From Deinococcus sp. (GTDB lineage: Bacteria > Deinococcota > Deinococci > Deinococcales > Thermaceae), in NCBI GenBank assembly GCA_023382135.1, contig JAMCQK010000220.1:1-13610 (forward strand): a stretch of DNA of 13,610 nucleotides. The letters are read 5' to 3'. This document shows positions 7,134 to 13,524 of this stretch, one piece after another. The notes beneath the pieces were generated by a model. It was not told the origin of the DNA and did not search any database. It was given only the letters and a program-made list of their open reading frames with translations. The stretch's first letter is position 1; each line of letters starts with the position of its first letter. The translations under genes were made by a program, and so were the position numbers.

Positions 7134-8915
7134 ATGGCCAACAACATGCCGGTTGCCCGCCAAACACCGCTGGTTGTAGTGTACGACGCTGCCAGAAGCC
7201 GCTGGCTCAGCTTCACCAATCCGCGCGAACTGGTGGTGGCTCGCCGCCTCGAAGAGGTGCTGCCTGGGCTGGCGCGTGTCGAAGCCGCAGTGGCAACACA
7301 AGGTCTGTATGCCGCGGGATTTGTCTCCTACGAAGCCGCCCCCGCATTCGACCCGGCGCTCAGCGTTAAGGCCGATAGTGCTTTTCCCTTGCTGTGGTTC
7401 GGACTGTACCCGGAGCCGGAAGAAATAGCGCTTCCTCACCCCGCTACCAAGCCGGCGGGTGAGCTGGTATGGCAGTCATCTATCGCGCCGGAAGAGTATA
7501 GATCCCGCCTGCTTGCTATTAAGGAACTGATTGGCGCGGGCGATACCTATCAGGTCAATTTCACCTACCGGCTGCATGCCCTGCTTAACACTGATCCTTG
7601 GGAGCTGTTCCTCAGGCTGGTTGCTGCCCAGGAATCGGCCTACGGCGCTTTTGTAGACACCGGCGACTGGGCTATCTGTAGCGCCTCGCCGGAACTGTTC
7701 TTCGGCCTCGAGGCCGACTTGCTGGAATCGCGTCCAATGAAGGGAACCGCGGCAAGGGGGCTGTGGTTTGAGCAAGACCAGCAGCAGGCAGCCGAACTAC
7801 GCGCCTCGGAAAAAGACCGTGCCGAGAACACCATGATCGTGGACATGGTCAGAAACGACCTCGGGCGTATCTGCGAGCCGGGCAGTGTGAAGGTGCCGTC
7901 TTTGTTCACCGTGGAAAAATATCCAACCGTCTGGCAGATGACCTCCAGCGTTTGTGGACGGAGCTCCGCCGGCCTGGACCGGATATTTCAGGGACTGTTT
8001 CCTCCGGCGTCTATCACCGGCGCTCCCAAGGCTCGGACCATGCAGATTATCGCCGGCCTCGAGTCCTCCCCAAGGCGCATTTACACCGGCTCCATTGGCT
8101 TTGCCGCTCCGGGAAGGCGCGCGCAGTTCAATGTGGCTATCCGCACGGTGCTGGTCAACAAAACTCAGGGCAGCGCCGAGTACGGCGTGGGCAGCGGAAT
8201 TGTCTGGGATTCCGATCCGGAGCACGAGGCGCAAGAGTGCCGCGTGAAGGCCCGGGTGCTGCGCCCGCCGCTGCCGGGCTTTGAGTTGCTGGAGACCATC
8301 TTGTGGAAACCAGAACTAGGCTATTTTCTACTTGAACACCACCTGAAACGGCTTGGGCAGTCGGCGGATTATTTCGGCTTTGCTTGTAACCTGGCGCAGG
8401 TCCTAGATGAATTGCGTGCCACAGCGCTTCATCTTCCGCCAGCGCCCCACAGGGTACGGCTGTTGGTTGCTAAAGATGGTTCGGTTGCGGTTGAGGCCCA
8501 GCTTCTTGAGCGGGCCTTTGGCAAGCCACCAAGCGTTACTCTGGCGCATTCAGCGGTGGATTCATCCGATCCATTCCTCTATCACAAGACCACCAACCGG
8601 CGCATATACCAAGAGGCGCTTGCTGCCTGCCCAGGTTTTGCCGATGTTCTTTTGTACAACCAGAAGGGCGAAGCCACCGAGTCCACGATCGCCAACCTGG
8701 TAGTGGATATCGGCGGCGCCTTGTATACGCCACCGGTGCGCTCTGGGCTATTGACCGGTGTTTACCGAGCCTGGTTGCTGGAACAGGGGCGGGTGGGCGA
8801 AAGAGTGGTAACGGTTGATGAACTTCTTCAGAGCCCGCGGGTGTTCCTAGTCAATTCTGTGCGGGGTATGTACCGGGTCAAGCTGGTGATCCCCAAAGAG
8901 GGCGAGGCTTACTAG
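7134..8915 (+). CDS. pabBC: aminodeoxychorismate synthase component I fused to aminodeoxychorismate lyase (PabB-PabC)
   Basis: A 593-residue fusion that would convert chorismate and ammonia to 4-amino-4-deoxychorismate and then to p-aminobenzoate plus pyruvate for folate synthesis. Residues about 115-370 are the chorismate-binding domain: SASPELFF, MKGTAARG (K203, the lysine that marks PabB rather than TrpE), ENTMIVDMVRNDLGRIC, PPASITGAPK (about 290-299), TGSIGF, and the closing GVGSGIVWDSDPEHEAQE. A short N-terminal region of about 110 residues precedes it. Residues about 377-593 are a class IV PLP lyase: FELLETILW, the PLP lysine K485 in YHKTTNR, GEATESTIANLV with E516, and TPPVRSGLLTGVYR. 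The glutaminase partner PabA is not in the window. No clear ribosome site precedes the ATG at 7134, and another ATG lies four codons on. No motif is missing. Confidence 0.93.
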   Translation: MANNMPVARQTPLVVVYDAARSRWLSFTNPRELVVARRLEEVLPGLARVEAAVATQGLYAAGFVSYEAAPAFDPALSVKADSAFPLLWFGLYPEPEEIALPHPATKPAGELVWQSSIAPEEYRSRLLAIKELIGAGDTYQVNFTYRLHALLNTDPWELFLRLVAAQESAYGAFVDTGDWAICSASPELFFGLEADLLESRPMKGTAARGLWFEQDQQQAAELRASEKDRAENTMIVDMVRNDLGRICEPGSVKVPSLFTVEKYPTVWQMTSSVCGRSSAGLDRIFQGLFPPASITGAPKARTMQIIAGLESSPRRIYTGSIGFAAPGRRAQFNVAIRTVLVNKTQGSAEYGVGSGIVWDSDPEHEAQECRVKARVLRPPLPGFELLETILWKPELGYFLLEHHLKRLGQSADYFGFACNLAQVLDELRATALHLPPAPHRVRLLVAKDGSVAVEAQLLERAFGKPPSVTLAHSAVDSSDPFLYHKTTNRRIYQEALAACPGFADVLLYNQKGEATESTIANLVVDIGGALYTPPVRSGLLTGVYRAWLLEQGRVGERVVTVDELLQSPRVFLVNSVRGMYRVKLVIPKEGEAY

Positions 8916-9094
8916 GCAATGTTCTAGCAAGGTGGGCTAGGATTCAACGCGAACCAGAAGCCTATGGGTTGATAAGGAGTGCCGCTCTGAGCGAAGAGCA
9001 GAGGAATATGCTGTTACCTGGCCCCCGACCTGCCTCGAGGGCGTGAAAATGCAAAAATAGACTCCTTGACTTTGCTCGGGGTGGTAGATAATAC
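8916..9094. other. intergenic segment before the repeat cluster
   Basis: No gene is supported here. A weak stem (CTAGC-AAGGTGG-GCTAG, 8924-8940) lies just after the pabB-pabC stop without a T run. At about 8985-9015 the text CTGAGCGAAGAGCAGAGGAAT resembles a degraded arm of the palindromic elements that fill the DNA downstream. A promoter-like sequence closes the segment. Confidence 0.4.
9066..9092 (+). promoter_or_regulatory. promoter-like sequence reading into the repeat cluster
   Basis: TTGACT at 9066-9071 matches the -35 consensus in five of six bases. GATAAT at 9087-9092 matches the -10 consensus in five of six, with a 15-base spacer, shorter than the usual 16-18; TAATAC two bases later would give 17. 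No protein gene follows on this strand for more than 4 kb. It may be fortuitous or may drive a non-coding transcript through the repeats. Confidence 0.35.
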
Positions 9095-9172
9095 CGTTGT
9101 CATTCCTTAACACCGCTGTCATTCCGGGCCGCAAGCTGTTCCTCTGATGCCGTTGTCATTTCGTAACCCCAT
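9095..9172 (+). repeat. truncated heads of palindromic elements
   Basis: Three or four partial copies of the element head follow one another: TTGTCATTCC (about 9098), TGTCATTCCGGGCCGCAAGC (about 9116) and TTGTCATTTCG (about 9153). None has its matching 3' arm nearby. They look like end fragments left by repeated insertion or recombination of the same family. Confidence 0.6.
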
Positions 9173-9290
9173 TGTCATTTCGAGCCGCAGGCGAGAAATC
9201 TCGTTTTTGGTTTTATTGATGTTGAAGGGTAAAAGAGAGATCCCTCGGCAAGCTCGGGATGACCCGGAAGGGGTTCGGGATGACAGGGAA
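9173..9290 (+). repeat. palindromic element copy 1 with tail
   Basis: The element runs from TGTCATTTCGAGCCGCAGGC to CTCGGGATGAC at 9263, about 91 bp, and would fold on itself because the two ends are imperfect inverted repeats. Its T-rich centre contains GGGTAAAAGAGAGATCCCT, shared by all three copies. A tail, CGGAAGGGGTTCGGGATGAC, carries an extra copy of the 3' end. The same element-plus-tail recurs 142 bp downstream. It carries no coding capacity. Confidence 0.8.
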
Positions 9291-9314
9291 AAGCGCCTGG
9301 AATGACAGACCTGC

Positions 9315-9430
9315 TGTCATTTCGAGCGCAGCGAGAAATCTCGCTTTTGATCTTGGTTGGCTTGAGGGGTAAAAGAGAGATCCCTCACTTCGTTCGGGAT
9401 GACACGGAAGGGGTTCGGGATGACAGGGGG
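9315..9430 (+). repeat. palindromic element copy 2 with tail
   Basis: A second copy starts with TGTCATTTCGAGCGCAGCGA and ends TTCGGGATGACA at 9404, about 90 bp, followed by the same 20-base tail as copy 1. Its inner arms GAGAAATCTCG and AGAGATCCCT agree with copy 1, while the central loop has diverged. It is in the same orientation as copy 1, so the two form a direct repeat with a period of 142 bp. Confidence 0.8.
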
Positions 9431-9447
9431 TGTTCGGGACGGCTGCT

Positions 9448-9630
9448 TGTCATCCTGAGCCGAAGGCGCTCAACCCACAGGGCTAGCGGTATTTCAGGAT
9501 CTCTCACTGTGTAGCCAAGCGGGCCTGGTTGCCGGTCCAGGAAAAGGCTTTCACCGCCTACCCGAGCAGCCTTTGCCCCCGAATCAGCGAGAGATGTTTC
9601 CCCTTCACTTCGTTCAGGGTCAACATGACA
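9448..9630 (+). repeat. composite or interrupted palindromic element
   Basis: A related but distinct element begins TGTCATCCTGAGCCGAAGGC and ends CACTTCGTTCAGGG...CATGACA at 9630. About 115 bases of unrelated sequence separate its inner arms (ATTTCAGGATCTCTC and GAGAGATG), and a small hairpin-like piece, CGCT...AGCG, interrupts the 5' arm at about 9468-9489. Two more loose ends (ACATGACGG near 9650 and AGGGATGACA at 9681-9690) follow. It reads as one element split by others; boundaries are approximate. Confidence 0.55.
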
Positions 9631-9718
9631 GGAACAGACAACATGACGGGGGGTTACTTGCGGTGACACGGAAGAGCCCTAGGGATGACAACCAGGCTGT
9701 GTCGTTTCGAGCCGCGTG

Positions 9719-9807
9719 TATCATTTCGAGCGAAGCGAGAGATCTCGTTTTTAGGCTTTATTGGTTTTGGGGGTAAAAGAGAGATCCCTTGACAAGCTCG
9801 GGATGAT
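9719..9807 (+). repeat. palindromic element copy 3
   Basis: A third copy of about 89 bp in the same orientation starts TATCATTTCGAGCGAAGCGA and ends AAGCTCGGGATGAT. It shares GGGTAAAAGAGAGATCCCT with copies 1 and 2. It lacks the tail of those copies and lies 90 bp from the end of the convergent hydrolase gene. A head fragment, GTGTCGTTTCGAGCCGC, precedes it at 9699-9715. Confidence 0.8.
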
Positions 9808-9897
9808 TATTCGCAGTCCTGGGTTCCTTGGCGCGAGATATTCAATGTTGCAATACAGAGAATGCTGCAACCCGGTGTTAGCCTGCGCCTTTTGCTC

Positions 9898-10725
9898 TCA
9901 AAAAGTCACGACGTTTCTATTAGCAAGCCGCTTACTAGACTCCGGATCATGCGTTGGCAAATAAATAGTCGGTGTTGCCTGTACAAATTGGCGAATCCGT
10001 CGAAGGGTTTGCCGCGCTTCTTGAACATTGAGGGCTACTCCATCAATCTGCTGGTCTAACATCAATTGCTGAGTATAAGAGGCGTCACCCGCAAAGAAAT
10101 AGGTGAGTTCAGAATCTTGTAAAACGACTGAAATATGAGCATTCGTGTGACCAGAAGTTGGAACTATCATGACATCTCCGGCATTGGTTACTTTGAAACT
10201 GCTTGGAAATATCCCCAGGGGATTGGGAGCAAGGTCCACCAATTTTGGGGCAAACCACGACGGCCAGCGGTGAGGCAGGAAGCCGCGCACTTGACCCATA
10301 AAGCCAGTGGCCAATTCAAAGGCTCGCCGAATAACCAAGATTTCCGGCTTGGAGAAATGATGCAAGCCGCCAGCATGGTCGGTGTGCAGATGAGTCAGAA
10401 TGACCCAGCGAACATCATTCGGGTGAATGCCTATCGCTTGTAATTGCGGCCCAATTTCTTGTTCCGGGCTTACCTGTACGGCTGCGTTCCTAAAGTAGGG
10501 ATGCCAAGAAGGGAAATAGCCGGGCGCGGTGGCTTTGGCCGTTTCGCCCGTATCAATCACAATGACCCCTTCGGGATGTTCGATGACCCAAACATAAATT
10601 GGGAGCGGTTCTGTCCAACGGCGGTCAGAGAGCGTATTGATGAATCGCACAAAGCCCGCCCCTTTTCCCTGACGTTGATTTGGTCTGATGGCAACAGTGC
10701 CAGTCTGAATGACATGAATTTTCAC
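9898..10725 (-). CDS. metallo-beta-lactamase-fold hydrolase, AHL-lactonase (AiiA/AttM) type
   Basis: A 275-residue cytoplasmic metallohydrolase. The zinc ligands are complete: HLHTDH at residues 112-117 (H112, H114, D116, H117), H193 in SGHT, D214 in AGDASY, and H259 in PTHD. Asp214-Ala-Ser-Tyr217 has the same spacing as the Asp/Tyr pair of AiiA, and the HxHxDHAGG block is also AiiA-like. Ring opening of an acyl-homoserine lactone or another lactone is therefore the best guess; the actual substrate is unproven. Translation starts at a GTG (10725), with AGGA seven bases upstream. Its GC content looks lower than its neighbours' (single 60-base lines counted by hand give 40-60%), it contains no CTCGAG site, and it abuts the palindromic repeat cluster. 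These are signs of possible acquisition. It is separated from the HD gene by 230 bases and is probably transcribed alone. Confidence 0.85.
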   Translation of the reverse strand: MKIHVIQTGTVAIRPNQRQGKGAGFVRFINTLSDRRWTEPLPIYVWVIEHPEGVIVIDTGETAKATAPGYFPSWHPYFRNAAVQVSPEQEIGPQLQAIGIHPNDVRWVILTHLHTDHAGGLHHFSKPEILVIRRAFELATGFMGQVRGFLPHRWPSWFAPKLVDLAPNPLGIFPSSFKVTNAGDVMIVPTSGHTNAHISVVLQDSELTYFFAGDASYTQQLMLDQQIDGVALNVQEARQTLRRIRQFVQATPTIYLPTHDPESSKRLANRNVVTF

Positions 10726-10955
10726 AGTGATTTCCTTTTCGCCAAGTCATCCGCGCTCCGCTGCTTTTTCAGGACATTGAAGTATGATGACACGCCGCGA
10801 TTGCAGAGAGCAGGCTAGCTTGCGATTAAACAATTCTGCTCAGTATCGTTCCAATACAGGATGTTATACAGCAGGTCCAATCCACCCGGTAACCCAAAGC
10901 GGTATTCAACCAAGACCTCCCTTTTTCTCAGCGAAGTACGCGAGGCTATTTGCCT
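10726..10955. other. intergenic region with a possible repeat remnant
   Basis: No gene is supported. On the minus strand the text from 10791 to 10743 begins TGTCATC and ends GGATGACT, the same kind of ends as the palindromic elements on the other side of the hydrolase gene, but only the ends agree. The remainder, rather AT-rich near 10815-10880, shows no clear promoter. Confidence 0.35.
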
Positions 10956-10956
10956 C
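10942..10956 (-). terminator. weak hairpin at the end of the HD-domain gene
   Basis: GAGGC-AAATA-GCCTC on the minus strand forms a 5-bp stem beginning at the stop codon of the HD gene. It is not directly followed by T residues. If it ends the three-gene transcript it does so weakly. Confidence 0.3.
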
Positions 10957-11849
10957 TAAGCCTTGGGCTGGGGCTCTTTGTCCAGAACAAACCTGGGCTC
11001 GGTCTGGTGCAAGCGCACGCGCTTGATAATGCGCTCGTCGCCGCCATCGCCATCACGGGTCATGGCCACCACACTTACCAGGTCGCGGATGGGGCTTTTG
11101 AGAACCTTCTTGGTTAAAACCTCTTCCACCTGGAAGATGCCGGCGGAGTTGTTCATGTAAACGGCAATCTCTACCGGCGAGCGTTCGCCTTTGGAAATAT
11201 GGACCTCATCCACCGCCAAAGCGCTGATGGAGTGGATATCCACCGAGCCCAGTGCAAAAGCTTTGCGGCCGCGGCCTTTGGTAATGTCGGTGCCGTCGGC
11301 CACCGCGGTCACGCCGGCCTCGAGGGTGAGCGGCTCCGGGTTGAGGTCGTGCGTGTAGATGGAGTGCAGCATAAAGGAACGCAGTTCAACGCGCTGCTCA
11401 GGGTCGTGGTAAATTTTGTCCAGAATCCGGTCCAGAATAGGAATGGACAAGGTGGCGCTAAAGACCTCATGGTTCTCGCGGTGAACCTGGTTGCCAATGT
11501 CGTGAAGCATGGTGGAGAGCAGCACCACCAGAAAGGCGTCGTCCAGGTCTCCCACCGCGCTCTCGACTACATCGGGCTTGGCGCCCGAGTCCACCAAGAG
11601 GTGCAGAATCATCACGCTGGCGGAGCCGGTCAGCAGGGCGTGGACCCGGCCGTGGTCGTTATAGCCCAGCTTGCGCATGGTGATGTAGTTGGCCATATCC
11701 CAGTGGCCGCGGGCCTCCGGGTCGGCGGAGAGCAGTTCGTAGGCCTGCAGGGCCTTGGGGTAAGGAACAAGCGCCTGGCGGATGGACTGGTCCGCCTCTA
11801 CGTACATTTTGGCCTTGGGGCTGGCAACAAGTACAACGCGTTCTTTCAA
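10956..11849 (-). CDS. HD-domain metal-dependent phosphohydrolase
   Basis: A 297-residue protein from the preferred start. HD-family metal ligands appear in order: NDHGRVH at residues 64-70 (H66, H70), the HD pair H116-D117 in MLHDIGNQVH, further histidines H123, H127, H162 and H167, and D185/D188 in ADGTDITKGRG. The pattern fits a phosphohydrolase acting on a nucleotide or phosphorylated metabolite; the substrate is unknown. The frame extends to a TTG at 11873. I prefer the TTG at 11849, because AGGGAG sits six bases before it and the protein then begins MKERVVLVAS. An ATG inside the frame, at residue 15 of the preferred protein, would cut into the conserved start. It is third in a minus-strand series after purine nucleoside phosphorylase and enoyl-CoA hydratase, with a 91-base gap from the latter. 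No functional link between the three is evident. Confidence 0.85.
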   Translation of the reverse strand: MKERVVLVASPKAKMYVEADQSIRQALVPYPKALQAYELLSADPEARGHWDMANYITMRKLGYNDHGRVHALLTGSASVMILHLLVDSGAKPDVVESAVGDLDDAFLVVLLSTMLHDIGNQVHRENHEVFSATLSIPILDRILDKIYHDPEQRVELRSFMLHSIYTHDLNPEPLTLEAGVTAVADGTDITKGRGRKAFALGSVDIHSISALAVDEVHISKGERSPVEIAVYMNNSAGIFQVEEVLTKKVLKSPIRDLVSVVAMTRDGDGGDERIIKRVRLHQTEPRFVLDKEPQPKA

Positions 11850-11891
11850 TTTGGGCTCCCTGGGCAGAAACAAAGCTAAGGTTAAGCCTTG

Positions 11892-11906
11892 GCCGGACAG
11901 GCCGGC
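11892..11906 (-). other. small GC hairpin between the hydratase and HD genes
   Basis: GCCGG-CCTGT-CCGGC (minus strand) is a 5-bp stem with a 5-base loop, 34 bases after the hydratase stop. No T run follows. It could be an mRNA-stabilising or attenuating element, or chance. Confidence 0.3.
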
Positions 11907-11940
11907 GGGTTATCGCTCACCTTTAGTTCTCATTAGGGGC

Positions 11941-12744
11941 TTATTCGCCCTTGAACTCGGGCGCGCGTTTTTCCAAGAAGGCGCGGGTGCCTTCTCGCAT
12001 GTCCTGAGTGGTGGCGGCATACCCAAACAGGTCGGCTTCGACCTCGAGAGCTTGCGCAAGCTCCAATCCTTCGCCCCTGGTTACCGACTCCTTGGCCAGC
12101 GCCAGCGCCAGCGGGGCGTTCTTGCGGATGGCGGCTGCGAGCTCCTTGGCCGCGGCAAGCGCGTCTTCCGCCACCCGGTTGACAATGCCAAGGGAGAGTG
12201 CTTCTTCCGCGCTTACATGGCGGCCGGTAAATATAAGGTCCAGCGCGCGTCCCCGGCCAATAAGCCGCGGAAGCCTCTGGGTGCCGCCATAGCCGGGGAT
12301 GAGTCCAAGGCCTACCTCCGGCAGGCCCAGTTTGGCCTTGGTGCTCGCCACGCGCAGGTCGCAGGCAAGCGCCAGCTCCAGCCCGCCACCCAGCGCATAA
12401 CCGTTGATGGCGGCAATGGTCGGGACCGGTAGGGAGGATATCTCCCCCATAACCGCCTGGCCGAAGATGGCGGACTCGCGTGCGGCGAAGGCGTCCTTGA
12501 TCTCGGAAAGCTCGGCGATGTCGGCCCCCGCCACAAAAGCTTTGCCTTCTCCGGTGAAGATGACAACCTGAACTTCCGGGTCCTGGATAATCACGCCGGC
12601 CACTTCGGCGATCTCGGCCATAAGGTCCTGCGAGAGCGCGTTCAGGGCCTGGGGGCGCTTGATGGTGACAATGGCGGCGCCGGATTCCACCTGGTAGCTG
12701 AGGTGCTGGAACTCTGGGAGTTCGAGAGTATATTCCTGTGCCAT
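11941..12744 (-). CDS. enoyl-CoA hydratase/isomerase (crotonase family)
   Basis: A 267-residue crotonase-fold enzyme that would hydrate trans-2-enoyl-CoA to 3-hydroxyacyl-CoA in fatty acid or branched-chain breakdown. FVAGADIAEL (70-79) and NGYALGGGLELALACD (114-129) supply the oxyanion hole. Both catalytic glutamates of true hydratases are present with the right spacing: E123 in GGGLELA and E143 in GLPEVGLG, followed by IPGYGGTQRLPRLIG. The protein ends with the usual Lys-rich tail (FLEKRAPEFKGE). The ATG at 12744 is preceded by TAAGGAG, in which the TAA is the intended stop of the upstream purine nucleoside phosphorylase gene, 9 bases before the ATG, so the two are coupled. Short-chain substrate is likely but not shown. 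Confidence 0.95.
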   Translation of the reverse strand: MAQEYTLELPEFQHLSYQVESGAAIVTIKRPQALNALSQDLMAEIAEVAGVIIQDPEVQVVIFTGEGKAFVAGADIAELSEIKDAFAARESAIFGQAVMGEISSLPVPTIAAINGYALGGGLELALACDLRVASTKAKLGLPEVGLGLIPGYGGTQRLPRLIGRGRALDLIFTGRHVSAEEALSLGIVNRVAEDALAAAKELAAAIRKNAPLALALAKESVTRGEGLELAQALEVEADLFGYAATTQDMREGTRAFLEKRAPEFKGE

Positions 12745-12749
12745 GTTTG

Positions 12750-12756
12750 CTCCTTA
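12750..12756 (-). promoter_or_regulatory. ribosome-binding site of the enoyl-CoA hydratase, overlapping the upstream stop
   Basis: TAAGGAG on the minus strand, five bases before the ATG at 12744. It is a near-ideal Shine-Dalgarno sequence and its TAA is the in-frame stop of the phosphorylase once the frameshift is corrected. This supports both the hydratase start and the proposed phosphorylase end. Confidence 0.75.
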
Positions 12757-13474
12757 CGTGCGCTGGTGGATCAGAAGTAAGGCCTCGAGGCCTACCCTGG
12801 GCCATATTCTCCACGCCTTTCTGAATTACCCCGGGCGGGGCGAACGCCGTGTCGCCAATCTGGTTCACCACCGTGAGCAGGGTTCCCGCCTTCATACCCC
12901 TCAGTTTGGCCACGGTAAAGATTGCCGAGGATTCCATTTCAAAGGCCTTCACTCCCCACTTGGCCCAGTCCTTGGCCGCTTCCGGGGTGTTGGCGTAAAA
13001 ACCGTCCTCGGTGGCAATCAGCCCCACGTGGTGCTTTACTTTGGTCTCGCGGGCGGCCTGCACCAACGCTTCCAGCACCTGGTAGTCCGGCAAGGGAGCG
13101 TAAGGCTTGCCGTTCAGGTAGTGGCGGGTGGTGCCGTCCAGCGGTATCGCACCCTGGGCAATGACCAGGTGGCCGGGCTCTAAGGCGGGGTCCACCACGC
13201 CGCAGGTGCCCACCCGGATAACCGCCTCCGCCCCAAGCTGGTGGAGTTCCTCGGTCACAATGGCCGCTGACGGGCAGCCCATCCCGGTGGTCTGGACCGA
13301 GACGGAAACCCCCTTGTAGGTTCCCGTGAAGCCTAGCAGCGACCGGTAGCTGGTGTAGTTTTTGGGCTCCGAGAGAAAAGTCTTGGCAATCCACTCGGCG
13401 CGTCCCGGGTCTCCCGGCAACAGCACCAGGGGTGCCACTTCTCCTTGCTTTGCGCGTACATGAAGCGGTGTCAT
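12754..13474 (-). pseudogene. deoD: purine nucleoside phosphorylase (DeoD family), frameshifted near the 3' end
   Basis: This gene encodes a trimeric/hexameric-type nucleoside phosphorylase that cleaves purine (deoxy)nucleosides with phosphate to free base and (deoxy)ribose 1-phosphate. Residues 1-226 are intact: MTPLHVRAK with H5, the phosphate loop LPGDPGRAEWIA (20-30), R44, QTTGMG with SAAIV, IRVGTCG with R87, the nucleoside-binding EMES (179-182) and NQIGD (204-208). After VENMAQ, an extra base among the GGG of 12795-12797 throws the frame into a 513-codon reading that runs antiphase through the hydratase gene. Removing one G gives VGLEALLLIHQRT and a TAA at 12754-12756, for 239 residues. 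This aligns without gaps with the C terminus of Thermus phosphorylase as I recall it. The shift is at a short G run, so a sequencing error is likely; a real mutation would replace only the last helix. Asn204 stands where E. coli DeoD has its catalytic Asp. Confidence 0.85.
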
Positions 13475-13480
13475 AGCTAG

Positions 13481-13509
13481 AGCATACCCAACCGGCGGGA
13501 AAAGTTTCC
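13481..13509 (-). promoter_or_regulatory. possible leaderless promoter of the phosphorylase gene
   Basis: TATGCT (minus strand, 13486-13481) lies six bases before the ATG, the distance expected for a -10 box of a leaderless mRNA, and no Shine-Dalgarno sequence is present. The -35 region (GGAAAC) is poor. Leaderless messages are frequent in Deinococcus-Thermus, so this is plausible but unproven. Confidence 0.3.
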
Positions 13510-13524
13510 GCTAAGTATGTCCAC

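Noticed and set aside
9505..9570. A tRNA-like stretch (AGCCAAGCGGGCCTGG...)
   Set aside because: No acceptor stem, anticodon arm or TTCRA loop can be assembled.
9302..9669. Short open frames inside the repeat cluster
   Set aside because: They translate the palindromic elements themselves (repeated FRAQREISL-like text) and lack ribosome sites.
9095..9810. A CRISPR array
   Set aside because: Repeats are long, imperfect, self-complementary and unevenly spaced, and there are no uniform spacers or cas genes.
9847..9871. GTTGCA...TGCAAC inverted repeat after the lactonase gene as a terminator
   Set aside because: Six-base arms around a 13-base loop with no T run are too weak to support.
11199..12432. 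Two long plus-strand frames opposite the HD and hydratase genes
   Set aside because: They are antisense to genes with complete motifs, with Gly/Ala/His-rich composition and no family features.
11933..13474. A 513-codon minus-strand reading frame as one protein
   Set aside because: Only its first 226 codons are phosphorylase; the rest is the wrong phase of a clear enoyl-CoA hydratase gene and is Arg/Gly/Pro-rich as expected of a shadow frame.
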